Position numbers and translations under genes: made by a program
Source: Arenicellales bacterium
GTDB taxonomy: Bacteria > Pseudomonadota > Gammaproteobacteria > Arenicellales > UBA868
NCBI GenBank assembly: GCA_030754035.1
Contig: JASMBC010000003.1
Coordinates: 1 to 64,000, forward strand
Reading direction: 5' to 3'
DNA: 64,000 nt
Notes under the pieces: model-generated
What the model was told of the DNA's origin: nothing
What the model saw: only the letters and a program-made list of their open reading frames with translations
The model's database searches: none
Shown here: positions 9,379 through 19,518 of the stretch, piece after piece
Layout of the letters: each line of letters begins with the position of its first letter
How positions within the stretch are numbered: the stretch's first letter is position 1

Positions 9379-10602
9379 ATGCATCCTGGCCAGACTCTCG
9401 CCCTTGAAACCAGTTCCATCGTCGCAAAGCACTGCCATAACCCACTGGCATTGACCGGGCAACTCTATCCCCCGGCAATAGAAAAAACACTGCCGCGAAG
9501 AACTTGTGAAAATGCTCGCCAGGCAATCACCAGTTGGGCCAACTATGCACCAACTCCGCTGTACAGCCTCAAGGCCCTGGCCTCCCACTGCAACGTTGCC
9601 TCGGTGCATTACAAGGATGAGGGGCCTCGCTTTGGCCTCGGCAGCTTCAAGGCACTGGGCGGTGCTTATGCGGTGCAAACCGTACTACAAAAAGTTCTGG
9701 GCGAGAAAATACCCGGAACAACAGTTACCCTGAAAGACGTCGCTGATTCACGCTACCCTGAGATATGCAGCGAGATTACCGTGGTTACCGCCACTGACGG
9801 CAATCACGGTCGCTCTGTCGCTTGGGGAGCGCAACGCTTTGGCTGCCAATGCGTGATCTATCTGCACGCCGAGGTTAGCGAAGGCCGGCAAAGGGCGATC
9901 GAGGCATTGGGCGCGAAAGTAGTGCGAATCACCGGCCACTACGATAATTCGGTGCACCAGGCCGAGCGTGACGCTAAAGACAATGACTGGTTCGTGGTCT
10001 CGGACACTTCCTGGCCCGGCTACACGGAGATTCCGCGCCAAGTCATGGCCGGTTACACAGTAATGACCGGTGAGGCCATGGATCAACTGCCAGACAATCT
10101 CACCCCCACACATGTGTTTATCCAGGGGGGCTGTGGCGGGCTTGCCGGCACGGTCTGCGCTGACTTATGGCGCCGATACGGCCTTGCCCGGCCACGACTG
10201 GTAGTGGTCGAGCCCGAATCGGCGGCTTGCCTTTATCTTAGCGCCCTGGCGGGTGAGCCCAGGGTGGCATCCATCACGGCAGAAAGCCTGATGGCCGGGC
10301 TATCCTGTGGCGAAGTGTCGCTGGTGGGCTGGCAAATTCTGGCACTCGGAGCACAGGACTTTGTTACCATCACCGATGAATCAGTTGCTCCGCTCATGCG
10401 CCTGCTGGCAGAAAACAACTGGGGTGATCAGGCAATAGTTGCCGGCGAATCGGCTATTGCTGGTCTCGCAGGCCTAATCGCCGCCAGAGCAGACCCACAG
10501 TTGTCGGATAAGCTCGGCCTGTCACAAAACAGTCATGTCCTGCTTTTTGGTACCGAGGGTGCAACTGACCTGGAGGTGTACCGACAACTGGTGAAGCAGT
10601 AG
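9379..10602 (+). CDS. dpaL: Diaminopropionate ammonia-lyase
   Basis: PLP fold-type II: YKDEGPRFGLGSFKALGGAYAV, ATDGNHGRSVAWGAQRFGCQCVIYLH, QGGCGGLAGTVCADLW, LLFGTEGATDLEVYRQLV; DpaL-like throughout. Confidence 0.88.
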   Translation: MHPGQTLALETSSIVAKHCHNPLALTGQLYPPAIEKTLPRRTCENARQAITSWANYAPTPLYSLKALASHCNVASVHYKDEGPRFGLGSFKALGGAYAVQTVLQKVLGEKIPGTTVTLKDVADSRYPEICSEITVVTATDGNHGRSVAWGAQRFGCQCVIYLHAEVSEGRQRAIEALGAKVVRITGHYDNSVHQAERDAKDNDWFVVSDTSWPGYTEIPRQVMAGYTVMTGEAMDQLPDNLTPTHVFIQGGCGGLAGTVCADLWRRYGLARPRLVVVEPESAACLYLSALAGEPRVASITAESLMAGLSCGEVSLVGWQILALGAQDFVTITDESVAPLMRLLAENNWGDQAIVAGESAIAGLAGLIAARADPQLSDKLGLSQNSHVLLFGTEGATDLEVYRQLVKQ

Positions 10603-10621
10603 GGCTATCAACTTGTTAACC

Positions 10622-11800
10622 ATGGAAAAGCCAGTGAGCGTCTCATTGCAACGGGGGTTCCCCCAGGCTGAATTCGAACAGCGCACCAGCCGCGTCCAGG
10701 CGGCAATGCATCAAGCACGCCTGGATGCACTACTGGTCACTACCGAGCCTGAAGTACGCTACTTCAGTGGCTTCCACACCCAGTTCTTCGAGAGCCCCAC
10801 CCGCCCCTGGTTCGTGGTGGTGCCCCTGGAAGGTAAACCGATCGCCGTAATCCCGGAAATTGGCCTCGCCGGTATGCAGGCCACCTGGCTAGACAGCATT
10901 CACACTTGGCCCTCGCCACAACCCGGAGATGATGGCATCTCCCTGCTTACGAGTGTGCTCAATGCCCTGCCCACACGCTTTGGCCAGCTCGGCCTGCCAC
11001 TGGGGCCCGAAAGCGTACTGCGTATGCCAGTAGCCGATGTCAATACACTGACCGATGCGGTCTCACTCGAGGTTGCCGACTGTGCACAAATGCTGCTCAG
11101 TCTGCGGTTTATCAAGTCGACGGCAGAGATTGAGAAAGTCCGCCGTGCCTGTGAGATTACCTCCGAGGCATTCGCAGCCTTGGCTCAAAACATGGCTGTT
11201 GGCGACACCGAAATTGAGATCAGCCGGCGCCTGCGCATCGACCTGCTTCAGCGCGGCGCTGACAGTACGCCGTTTCTGGTCGCTGGTTCAGGACCGGGCG
11301 GCTACGACAGCATCATCATGGGGCCGACCGAAAAGCGCCTGGCGTCGGGTGATGTACTCATCATCGATACCGGCACGGTCTATGACGGGTACTTCTGCGA
11401 TTTCGACCGCAACTTTGCCTTTGGTCAACTCGCCGAGGATGCGCACCGAGCCAACGAAGCCTTGTACCGGGCAACTGATGCTGGCTTCGCCACGGCTCGA
11501 CCGGGCGTACCCATGTCTGAGGTTTGGTCGGCCATGTGGGCGGTGCTGGAAGCCGGCGGGGCTCTCGGTAACAGCGTTGGCCGCATGGGCCATGGCCTGG
11601 GTATGCAGTTGACCGAGTGGCCGTCGATACGGCCGGACGACTATACCGTGCTCGAAGCCGGTGCCGTGATCACGCTGGAGCCCGGCATGACCTTTGCCCC
11701 GGGGCGCCAGTTGGTACACGAGGAAAATATCGTCATCACCCAAGATGGTGCCGAGTACCTGACTCACCGAGCCAGCCCTGAAATGCCTGTGGTGTCCTGA
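10622..11800 (+). CDS. M24 family (Xaa-Pro peptidase/creatinase-like) metallopeptidase
   Basis: Creatinase N-domain plus pita-bread motifs IIDTGTVYDGYFCDFDR, GRMGHGLGMQLTEWPS, ITLEPGMTF, VHEENIVIT. Confidence 0.85.
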   Translation: MEKPVSVSLQRGFPQAEFEQRTSRVQAAMHQARLDALLVTTEPEVRYFSGFHTQFFESPTRPWFVVVPLEGKPIAVIPEIGLAGMQATWLDSIHTWPSPQPGDDGISLLTSVLNALPTRFGQLGLPLGPESVLRMPVADVNTLTDAVSLEVADCAQMLLSLRFIKSTAEIEKVRRACEITSEAFAALAQNMAVGDTEIEISRRLRIDLLQRGADSTPFLVAGSGPGGYDSIIMGPTEKRLASGDVLIIDTGTVYDGYFCDFDRNFAFGQLAEDAHRANEALYRATDAGFATARPGVPMSEVWSAMWAVLEAGGALGNSVGRMGHGLGMQLTEWPSIRPDDYTVLEAGAVITLEPGMTFAPGRQLVHEENIVITQDGAEYLTHRASPEMPVVS

Positions 11801-11845
11801 GTGCAGCTACCGGTAGGCCCGGTTGCAAAACTCGGGTCAAGTTCC

Positions 11846-12754
11846 ATGCGTAACATCATCCTGGTCAATCCCCAGGCCGGCCGCGGTGCCGGACCCAACC
11901 TGTGTCGGGACCTGCTTAGGCGGCAGCCGCAGTTAACGGACGCCCGCATCATCGATGCGCCAGATGCACTACAGGCAAAGCGCGAACTGATACGTGCGCT
12001 ATCGCCGACAACGGATACGCTGGTCGTGATCGGCGGTGACGGCTCGCTGAACCTGGCAGTCGATGCTCTGCTCAAATGTTCACTGGGTAAACAGGTGCGG
12101 GTGTGTCCGATATCCGCTGGTACCGGTAGCGATTTTGCCCGCGCTTTACACCCGCGACTGGACATCGATCTCGCCTGCCGAATGCTTACTGATAGCCGGT
12201 CACGTCCGCTAGACGCACTGGAAGTTACCTGGCCCGATGGTAGTTCCCGTTACGGCATCAACACTTTCTCGGCCGGTGTCGCGGGGTTGGTCAGCGCAAC
12301 GATGGCATCCCGTGCCACCCGGAGTGGTGCGGCCTACCTGCGGGCGACTCTGTCGGCGTTTTTCCGCTACCACGCATGCAACTGTCGTGTCACAGTTGAC
12401 GGTAGGGATTGGCACGAGGGACCCCTGTACTTGCTGGCTGTGACCAATGGCAGTCACTTCGGACAGGGCATGCGGATAGCACCAAAAGCGCAATTGGACG
12501 ACGGCCTGGCCGAGGTGCTGGCGGTAACGCCGATGTCGCGCTTGCTGTTGCTGCTGCGACTTGTACGACTGTACCTGGGCAATCACCTCGGCGCACCATA
12601 CGTGCGTTACTGCCGTGGACAAACCGTGACAGTAATCCCAACAGAGAGTCTGCCGGCATTTGACCTCGATGGTGAGATGGTACCCGTCGGGCGGGTAACG
12701 ATCCGGTTACTGCCTGGGGTGATTCGGCTGGCCTGCCAAGATTCCTGTATTTGA
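11846..12754 (+). CDS. Diacylglycerol/lipid kinase family protein
   Basis: MRNIILVNPQAGRGAG..., LVVIGGDGSLNLAVDAL, CPISAGTGSDFARAL: DAGK catalytic domain motifs. Confidence 0.87.
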   Translation: MRNIILVNPQAGRGAGPNLCRDLLRRQPQLTDARIIDAPDALQAKRELIRALSPTTDTLVVIGGDGSLNLAVDALLKCSLGKQVRVCPISAGTGSDFARALHPRLDIDLACRMLTDSRSRPLDALEVTWPDGSSRYGINTFSAGVAGLVSATMASRATRSGAAYLRATLSAFFRYHACNCRVTVDGRDWHEGPLYLLAVTNGSHFGQGMRIAPKAQLDDGLAEVLAVTPMSRLLLLLRLVRLYLGNHLGAPYVRYCRGQTVTVIPTESLPAFDLDGEMVPVGRVTIRLLPGVIRLACQDSCI

Positions 12755-12862
12755 TCAGGCCGAAGAATGTAGATGCTCTCAAAGCCCGCCAATACACTCG
12801 ATGCACTTGGTAGAAAACGCAGCCGCGGGGAGAAAGATCAGTTTGAAACTCAAGGTTGTCTT

Positions 12863-13270
12863 TTACACTTCTTTATCCATCATGTGCGGCTTGTATTTCA
12901 TGTCTTCTTTGAGGATGTGCTGGTCGAACCATTGCATGAGGAATTCATAGATTTTCTCCCGCAGGTCGTCCTGATCCGCTGACTGGAGCAGGGTTTCCAT
13001 CTTGCGGGCGTACTCTGCATGTAATTCGAGGTGGTCATTCACCAGTGGATAGCCCATCTCACGCAGAATCTTCTCTTCGCACCGGAAATGGAGTTGCGCG
13101 TAGTTATTCATCTTAATCAGGCACTTCATCATAGACACCGCCGAATGGTCCGGCAGGCGCGATAACTCGATGCAACTGTTGATTATCTCCACCAACTGCT
13201 GATGCTGGTTATCGAGCTCTACATGTCCGACGCTGAATTTCCCGGAATCCCAGACGATCTTTTTCATCAA
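12863..13270 (-). CDS. Bacteriohemerythrin
   Basis: HVELDNQHQQLVEIIN, HFRCEEKILREMGYP, DHLELHAEY, FDQHILKEDMKY: diiron His/Glu/Asp pattern. Confidence 0.88.
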   Translation of the reverse strand: MMKKIVWDSGKFSVGHVELDNQHQQLVEIINSCIELSRLPDHSAVSMMKCLIKMNNYAQLHFRCEEKILREMGYPLVNDHLELHAEYARKMETLLQSADQDDLREKIYEFLMQWFDQHILKEDMKYKPHMMDKEV

Positions 13271-13470
13271 ACCATGCTATTGACAGACATGGGCCTTATC
13301 CTAGAGAGCGGCCTGGGGCTAGCCCTGATCTAGATCAAGAATCGAGTTGGTTAGCAATAGCCGATGGACCACTTGACCGCCCGCGACAGAGGGTCCGGCT
13401 GGGTGACAGCGTCAGCGAGAGTCGCGAGGCTTAACGGCTGGTGCGACCCTGATCCTGCCCCCGCTCAGAA

Positions 13471-14493
13471 TCAGTATCGCAACGCGCCCGAAAAGAACTG
13501 CTCGAGTTCCTGGTAGTAGCGATCCGGCTCGAGCAGCAAGCCCTCGGTGTGATCGGCGTCAGCAAAAGTGTGCAGGGTTACGCTCTTACCGATTGCCCTG
13601 GCGAAAGTCACAAGATCAGTTGCGTTGTGGTAGGGCACCCGGGAATCGGCGCTACCGTGCAACACCTGCAGCGGGCGCTCGCCCATACGCTTGATGCCAT
13701 CGGAAGGGGTCAATGCCATCAGGTCCGTGCCGCGCACCCGTGCAGCCCAGTAAGCCGCACGCCAGAGAAAACCTGGGAAACCCTGGTATTCCACTTCGTG
13801 TGTCGCCGCCTTGTTGAAATCAAAGATCGGCGCTTCCAGACTGAAGGCGGCGATTTCAGGATTCTTGGCTGCAGTAATCATGGCGGCCAGTGCCCCACCG
13901 GAAACCCCATGCACACCGATCTGCGACATCGGAATCGCCTTGGCACTTTTCAGCCAGTAGGCAGCGGTAACGATATCGTCTGACTCATCCTGGCCCGCAG
14001 AATGCCGGCTATCCTCACAGGTCGTATCACCCTGGTCACGAAGATCGATCAGTAGAACATTGAAACCTGCCTGCGCTAGCATGGTAGCCGGCATCAATGT
14101 GTCGAAGTTATGTCGCGAACTGTTGATGCCGTGCGCAACGATTACGGTTGCCTTGGAATTTCCAGAAGTCGGGGTGATCCACCAACCGGCTATGGTGACC
14201 GACCGCTCAGGATCACGAATCCGGACTTCTTCGACTGGGATATCGGGAATCCACCAGCGGGAAAGATCATGGCCGACCCAGCGATCCCAGCCGCTGCCTT
14301 TGAAGGGACCATTCCCCTGACTTGCGGTTTCAAAACGCGCCGGGGTGTTACCCAGATGGTACGGATGAATACCACAAAGAACCGCTGTGCCGGTTCGGTA
14401 TACGTAGTCGCCTACGACCAGCAGGATGCCGATGCCAAGCACCAGCACCACTGCCAGGGCAGTCAGGAATTTTCGCAGAACCATTTGTGCCAC
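13471..14493 (-). CDS. Alpha/beta hydrolase, membrane-anchored or exported
   Basis: N-terminal hydrophobic segment; VIVAHGINSSRHNFD, GVHGVSGGALAAM (GxSxG), VLHGSADSRVPY, DADHTEGL. Confidence 0.8.
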   Translation of the reverse strand: MAQMVLRKFLTALAVVLVLGIGILLVVGDYVYRTGTAVLCGIHPYHLGNTPARFETASQGNGPFKGSGWDRWVGHDLSRWWIPDIPVEEVRIRDPERSVTIAGWWITPTSGNSKATVIVAHGINSSRHNFDTLMPATMLAQAGFNVLLIDLRDQGDTTCEDSRHSAGQDESDDIVTAAYWLKSAKAIPMSQIGVHGVSGGALAAMITAAKNPEIAAFSLEAPIFDFNKAATHEVEYQGFPGFLWRAAYWAARVRGTDLMALTPSDGIKRMGERPLQVLHGSADSRVPYHNATDLVTFARAIGKSVTLHTFADADHTEGLLLEPDRYYQELEQFFSGALRY

Positions 14494-14576
14494 CGGTGGC
14501 GAATCAGCAGTGCATGCTACAGGATATCAACAGACCGGTCGCTTTGTTATGCCGCTGGCGTAGAAAACTGCCGCTG

Positions 14577-15977
14577 TCAACCCTGCCACAGCCCTTCGCG
14601 GACCAGGTCATTCATGGTCTCACGGATGCTCTCGTGCAACACTGTTACCATGGTGTCTATCTGTACGCGCTCGAGAATCAAAGGCGGTGAGAGCACGTTG
14701 AGGTGGGCGAGCGGTCGGACGATGACCCCCCGGCGCTGGCAGCCCTTTGCAATACGTTCACCGATGGCGGCTTCCGCAGGCAACAACTCCTTGGTCTCGC
14801 GGTCGGCCACATTCTCGATACACATCATAAAGTGACTGCCGCGCACATCGCCCACGATAGGATACTCGCGCAGGGTTTGTAGTTGCTCCTCGAAGTACGG
14901 TCCAACCTCGCGGACATGGCTGCAGAGATCCTCACGCTCCATGATCTCGATGTTCTTCAGCCCAGCTGCGCAGGCAACAGGATGCCCCGAGTAGGTAAAA
15001 CCATGGGTAAAAAGTGCGCCTTCAGCTTGTGGCACGCTGATGACATCGTAAATTTTCTCCGACAGCAACGTTGCCGATAAGGGCAGGTAGCCAGACGAGA
15101 TACCCTTGGCACAGGTAATGATATCCGGCACAAAATCAAACACCGCCTCAGATGCAAAAAAGTGTCCCAGCCTACCGAAACCTGTCACCACCTCGTCGGA
15201 GATATAAAGCACCTCGTATTTATTACATATCTCGCGGGTGCGTCGGTGGTAGCCCCGTGGCGGAACGATTACGCCGCCAGCTCCCATAATCGGCTCGGCG
15301 ATGAAACAAGCTACATTCTCAGGACCAAGTTCCAGTATCTTGTTCTCAAGATCCGCTACCGTCTGGTCGCAAAACTGCTCTTCACTCATGCCTTCCGGGC
15401 GACGGTACGGATTGGGCGCGGGAATGTGGTGCACCAGGTCGGGGGCAAGATCAAAGCCCTGGTGATCAAACTCTATACCCGTCATCGACATCGCGAGGTA
15501 AGTACTACCGTGGTACCCGTCCGTTCTCGAGATGATCTTTTTTTTATTTTTCTTACCCAGGCGATTGAAGTAAAAATGAATAATCCGGATCGCCGTATCG
15601 TTAGACATGGAGCCGCCAGTGCCATAGAAAACGTGATTCAGTTTGCCCGGGGTTAGCGTTGCAAGCTTTGCTGCAAGTTCTGCAGCTGGCGGGGTGGTCA
15701 TGTGGGTGAAGGTCGAATAGTAGGCGATTTTTCGCACCTGATCTGCGATTGCCTCGGCCATTTCCTCATTGGCATAGCCGATGTTTACGCACCACAAACC
15801 GCCGATCCCGTCGATGTAGCGATTGCCCTCTGAATCAAAAACATAGGCACCCTCAGACTCCGCCATTACCATGGAGCCTTCCTCTTTGAACGAGGAGAAA
15901 TCCGTCCACGGGTGGATATAGTGATCTAGGTCCTGACGCCAAAGCGCTTCGGTGTTATAGCGGTGCTTGATCGGCAT
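14577..15977 (-). CDS. Class III aminotransferase (omega-amino acid/putrescine-pyruvate type)
   Basis: FDSEGNRYIDGIGGLWCVNIGYANEEM, SRTDGYHGSTYLAMSMTG, ISDEVVTGFGRLGHFFASE, CAKGISSGYLPLSA, FTHGFTYSGHPVACAAGL. Confidence 0.88.
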   Translation of the reverse strand: MPIKHRYNTEALWRQDLDHYIHPWTDFSSFKEEGSMVMAESEGAYVFDSEGNRYIDGIGGLWCVNIGYANEEMAEAIADQVRKIAYYSTFTHMTTPPAAELAAKLATLTPGKLNHVFYGTGGSMSNDTAIRIIHFYFNRLGKKNKKKIISRTDGYHGSTYLAMSMTGIEFDHQGFDLAPDLVHHIPAPNPYRRPEGMSEEQFCDQTVADLENKILELGPENVACFIAEPIMGAGGVIVPPRGYHRRTREICNKYEVLYISDEVVTGFGRLGHFFASEAVFDFVPDIITCAKGISSGYLPLSATLLSEKIYDVISVPQAEGALFTHGFTYSGHPVACAAGLKNIEIMEREDLCSHVREVGPYFEEQLQTLREYPIVGDVRGSHFMMCIENVADRETKELLPAEAAIGERIAKGCQRRGVIVRPLAHLNVLSPPLILERVQIDTMVTVLHESIRETMNDLVREGLWQG

Positions 15978-16015
15978 ATCGTGTCTCCCCTGGCGCTATT
16001 TGCCTGCGTAGAAAT

Positions 16016-17041
16016 TCAATTTTCGAAACCAGCCAGAACATTTACCGTATTCACTCCCACCTCGTCAATATCATAGCCTCCCTCCATCACGAATAAAGTC
16101 GGCAAGCCAACCCCAGCAATCAACTGACCGGTGGTGAAATAATCGTCTGTCTTGAGTTTGAAGAAACTGATCGGGTCGTTCTCGAATGTATCCACACCCA
16201 ACGACACGACCACTGCCTCAGGCGCGAACGAATGGATTCGGGCCAGGGCATCCGCAAGTGCTACCCGCCACTCGCCAAACAACGTGCCAGGCGCTAGCGG
16301 ATAGTTAACATTGAAGCCCGCGCCGACACCGCGGCCTTTTTCATCCGCATAACCCAGAAAATTTGGAAAAGCTTCCTCGGGATCTCCATGCAACGAACAA
16401 AAAAGGACATCGTCGCGTGCGTAAAAGATGTCCTGGGTGCCATTGCCATGATGAAAATCTATATCAAGCACGGCAACTCGATCAGAGCCCATGTCACGAA
16501 AGTACTGAGCCGAGATTGCAGCATTGTTGAGGAAACAATAACCGCCGAACATATCCCGCGCCGCGTGGTGGCCAGGTGGGCGGCAAAGGGCAAATGCAGC
16601 CGGCTCCCCACCGGCGACAAGCGATGCTGCAGTCAGCCCGACGTTCTTTGAGGCAAGTGCAGCTTCCCAGGTGCCTGCTGTGATCGACGTTTCGGCTGCC
16701 AGGGCGTAGTAACCGATTCGACCCTCGATGAAGCACGGCGGCTTCTGTTGCATCCGGCGGGCCGGCCAGTTGGTTGCCATTGCTTCGCCCGCGAACCCGG
16801 CAGCTTGCCAATCGTTCCAGGCACTTTGGAGAAAGTCGACAAAATCAGCATCGTGCACCTTGAGCACCGGTTCAAGGCCATGCTCCAGTGGCTTTTCTAT
16901 GGGTCCGAGATCAGCCAATTGCACCGCTTGCAGGATACTCTCAGCCCGCGAGGGCCGCTCGAAGGGTTCAACCAGTTCGCCGCCGTAAAGTTCCGTTTTG
17001 GCATTGCGCAGTTTGTGTTTTTCTGAATAGACTGTCTTCAT
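16016..17041 (-). CDS. Acetylpolyamine amidohydrolase (histone deacetylase family)
   Basis: HKLRNAKTELYGGELVEPFE, CRPPGHHAARDMFGGYCFLNNAA, LDIDFHHGNGTQDIFY, SLGVDTFENDPISFFKL; closely resembles remembered Mycoplana APAH. Confidence 0.92.
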   Translation of the reverse strand: MKTVYSEKHKLRNAKTELYGGELVEPFERPSRAESILQAVQLADLGPIEKPLEHGLEPVLKVHDADFVDFLQSAWNDWQAAGFAGEAMATNWPARRMQQKPPCFIEGRIGYYALAAETSITAGTWEAALASKNVGLTAASLVAGGEPAAFALCRPPGHHAARDMFGGYCFLNNAAISAQYFRDMGSDRVAVLDIDFHHGNGTQDIFYARDDVLFCSLHGDPEEAFPNFLGYADEKGRGVGAGFNVNYPLAPGTLFGEWRVALADALARIHSFAPEAVVVSLGVDTFENDPISFFKLKTDDYFTTGQLIAGVGLPTLFVMEGGYDIDEVGVNTVNVLAGFEN

Positions 17042-17091
17042 GATCTTCCTTTATCTCGCCGCGACCACAAGCACAACCAGCCAGAGTCACT

Positions 17092-18297
17092 TCAGATTGG
17101 CAACCGCTGTGACTGCAGGTATCGGACCAGGCGGCCGAGGAAATCCCAGCACTGTGTCAGCTGACCCACTTCGACATATTCATTCGGCCGGTGCGCCTGC
17201 AGAATGCTGCCCGGCCCACAGACCACGCAGGGTACGCCGACCTGTTCGTTAAACAATCCAGCTTCCGACCCGAAGCTGATTTTTCCTGTCGGCCCGTCCC
17301 CACCCAACAGTGACTGGACAAAACCAACGACTGGGGAATCCGCAGCCGTGTGCAAACCTGGGTAGCCGGCAAGCAGTTCGAAGCTGATCCCGGTATCTGC
17401 ATCCACCGAATGCATCGCCGGCTCGAGCACATCCCGCGCATACTCGGCCACCTGCTGGAAATACGCCGTCGATGTTTCCTCGGGCAAGTGGCGTACCTCG
17501 AAACTGAATTCGCAATGGTCGGGCACGATGTTGAGTACCCGACCCCCCTGTATCGGCCCCACCTGTAAGGTGGTATGCGGCACGCGATAGGCGCCGTCGA
17601 CTGTGCCGGTTTCGGCTACGGTTGAATAGATACGCCGAATGTGGCAGATGAGTTCCGCCGCGATCTCCACGGCGTTGACCCCCTCGACCGGGTAGGCAGA
17701 ATGGGCGGCCCGACCCCGCACCGTCACCCGCCATCCCTGCTTGCCCTTATGCGCATTAACCACTTTCATGCTGGTGGGTTCGCCGATGATGCCTATCGCC
17801 GGAAGCACCGGCAGGTTCCCCAGCACATCAAGCAGCCGACGCACTCCAATGCAACCAACCTCTTCGTCGTAAGACAAAGCAATATGCACAGGCGTCTGCA
17901 GGGGCGCCTTGAGCATATCCGGCACCCGTGCCAACACACAGGCGATAAAGCCCTTCATGTCAGCCGTACCGCGGCCGATGTAACGTCCATCCTGTAGTTC
18001 GACCGAGAAAGGATCTGTGGCCCAGGCCTGCCCGTCTACCGGTACGACATCCGTATGGCCCGACAACATGACGCCAGGACGGTCTTGGGAGCCAACCGTT
18101 GCATACAGGTTGGCCTTGCTGCTGGAGTCGTCGTGTACGAGCCGGCAACTGACCCCGAGCCCTTCGAGGTATTGTTCTACGTAACGAATCAGATCGAGGT
18201 TCGAGTTGCAGCTGGTGGTGTCAAAAGACACCAGTTCCGACAGCAGCCGGCCGATCCGTTCATCCAGGGCCGACGCGGTCTGGGTAATATCTTTCAT
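17092..18297 (-). CDS. argE: Acetylornithine deacetylase / M20 peptidase
   Basis: LSGHTDVVPVDGQAW, GRGTADMKGFIACVLA, LSYDEEVGCIG, EPTSMKVVNAHKG, FGSEAGLFNE: M20/ArgE motifs. Substrate inferred only. Confidence 0.83.
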   Translation of the reverse strand: MKDITQTASALDERIGRLLSELVSFDTTSCNSNLDLIRYVEQYLEGLGVSCRLVHDDSSSKANLYATVGSQDRPGVMLSGHTDVVPVDGQAWATDPFSVELQDGRYIGRGTADMKGFIACVLARVPDMLKAPLQTPVHIALSYDEEVGCIGVRRLLDVLGNLPVLPAIGIIGEPTSMKVVNAHKGKQGWRVTVRGRAAHSAYPVEGVNAVEIAAELICHIRRIYSTVAETGTVDGAYRVPHTTLQVGPIQGGRVLNIVPDHCEFSFEVRHLPEETSTAYFQQVAEYARDVLEPAMHSVDADTGISFELLAGYPGLHTAADSPVVGFVQSLLGGDGPTGKISFGSEAGLFNEQVGVPCVVCGPGSILQAHRPNEYVEVGQLTQCWDFLGRLVRYLQSQRLPI

Positions 18298-18469
18298 CGC
18301 GCACCAGAGTCAGTAGCCGTTGCCGATATCGGTCCGTAACGCCCTGGAAGGATAATTGCACTAGCCCCAGCCCCAACCCACGGGCAGCGGCTGTCGACAC
18401 TGCTGCTGGAGGTAGTGATAGCCGCATCCGCCGTGCTCCTGCGCTCACACCGGCCGACTATCGAATAAC

Positions 18470-19351
18470 TCATATCCTGTTGCCCTGGCCGGCCGCTTTT
18501 TGCCCCTGCAGGCCGAAAAACGAATCATCCTGGTAAGGCGCGAGAACTTCTATAGTGCCTTCGCGCAGCCGTGCCACATGGGTCGGTTCGCCAGCGACAA
18601 TTCTCTGGTAGAACCTCGAGGGCACGGTCGGTGAAGTCAGGGCAAAAGCATCGGCAGCACGGTAATCGGCAATCAGCAGGCGCCGAGGCCGGTCCCGCGA
18701 GGTATTGGGGCCACCGCCGTGCAGAGTCCAGATATGCATCAGGCAAACATCCCCTGCCCGCCCGCAGATACTGTCGGCACGTTGGTCAAATTCTTCGAAC
18801 AATACTGGATCAGTCGAGCCGGTGAATGCTCCTTCCCGGAAGTGGCTATAACGCTCGGCTTGGGAGCCCGGAACAATGCGGGGACAACCGTTACCCTCGT
18901 CCATGTCATCAAGCATGAGCAACATGGTGATGCCGTCGTCATTGGTGTGTGGATCGTAGGGGTGATCGGCGTGGTACTCAACCCGGGTCCCCGTTCCCGG
19001 AAACTTGTTATTGAGTTTACAGTGATGAAACTTAACGTCGGGGCCGATCAGATCGGCCACCACTGCAGGAATCGCGCCTTCGAATAGGACCTCCTGGTAG
19101 GCCGTTGCGACATCACACGGATTGGCGATCCGCCGTAGCCGCGGGTGTGCGGCACTATGGCCTTGCTCAAGATCAAAACGGGCCTTGCCATCTGGTGTGT
19201 CAAAGTCGTAATTAGCGTCGAATGCGCAGGACGCCTCTACCCATTGCTCAAGTTCGGCCAGCATATGCTTGCGGGCGGCGGCAGGTACCAGGTCGCGCAC
19301 GACCAGATAACCCTGCTTGCGAAACTGATCTATCTGTGTTGGGTTCAGCAT
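18470..19351 (-). CDS. Phytanoyl-CoA dioxygenase (PhyH) family Fe(II)/2OG oxygenase
   Basis: QIDQFRKQGYLVVRDLV; VEYHADHPYDPH (HxD), HIWTLHGGGPNTSRDRPRRLLIADYRA (distal His/Arg). Confidence 0.85.
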   Translation of the reverse strand: MLNPTQIDQFRKQGYLVVRDLVPAAARKHMLAELEQWVEASCAFDANYDFDTPDGKARFDLEQGHSAAHPRLRRIANPCDVATAYQEVLFEGAIPAVVADLIGPDVKFHHCKLNNKFPGTGTRVEYHADHPYDPHTNDDGITMLLMLDDMDEGNGCPRIVPGSQAERYSHFREGAFTGSTDPVLFEEFDQRADSICGRAGDVCLMHIWTLHGGGPNTSRDRPRRLLIADYRAADAFALTSPTVPSRFYQRIVAGEPTHVARLREGTIEVLAPYQDDSFFGLQGQKAAGQGNRI

Positions 19352-19518
19352 GTCTCAGTTCTCCTCCGGGTTGTAGGCCCAACCATTCCATATCATGTTC
19401 TTGTTCCTCTGTTCGTCTGTGTGCTACCGCTGCCGGCAATGACATCGCTGGCGAAGGCGGCGCAACGCAACTAACCGAATAACTATGAGCCGCGACTGCC
19501 GCTGGCGCCGAGCCACCG

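Noticed and set aside
6586-11800. Calling the operon an ectoine-utilisation (eut/doe) cluster
   Set aside because: Only the EutA-like and M24 members are compatible. No ornithine cyclodeaminase (EutC) or ehu transporter was seen, and the fold-type II PLP enzyme reads as DpaL rather than EutB.
18470-19351. EctD ectoine hydroxylase
   Set aside because: It is in the PhyH superfamily, but I do not see the EctD signature (FHSDFETWHxEDGMP); the motif here is YHADHPYDPH.
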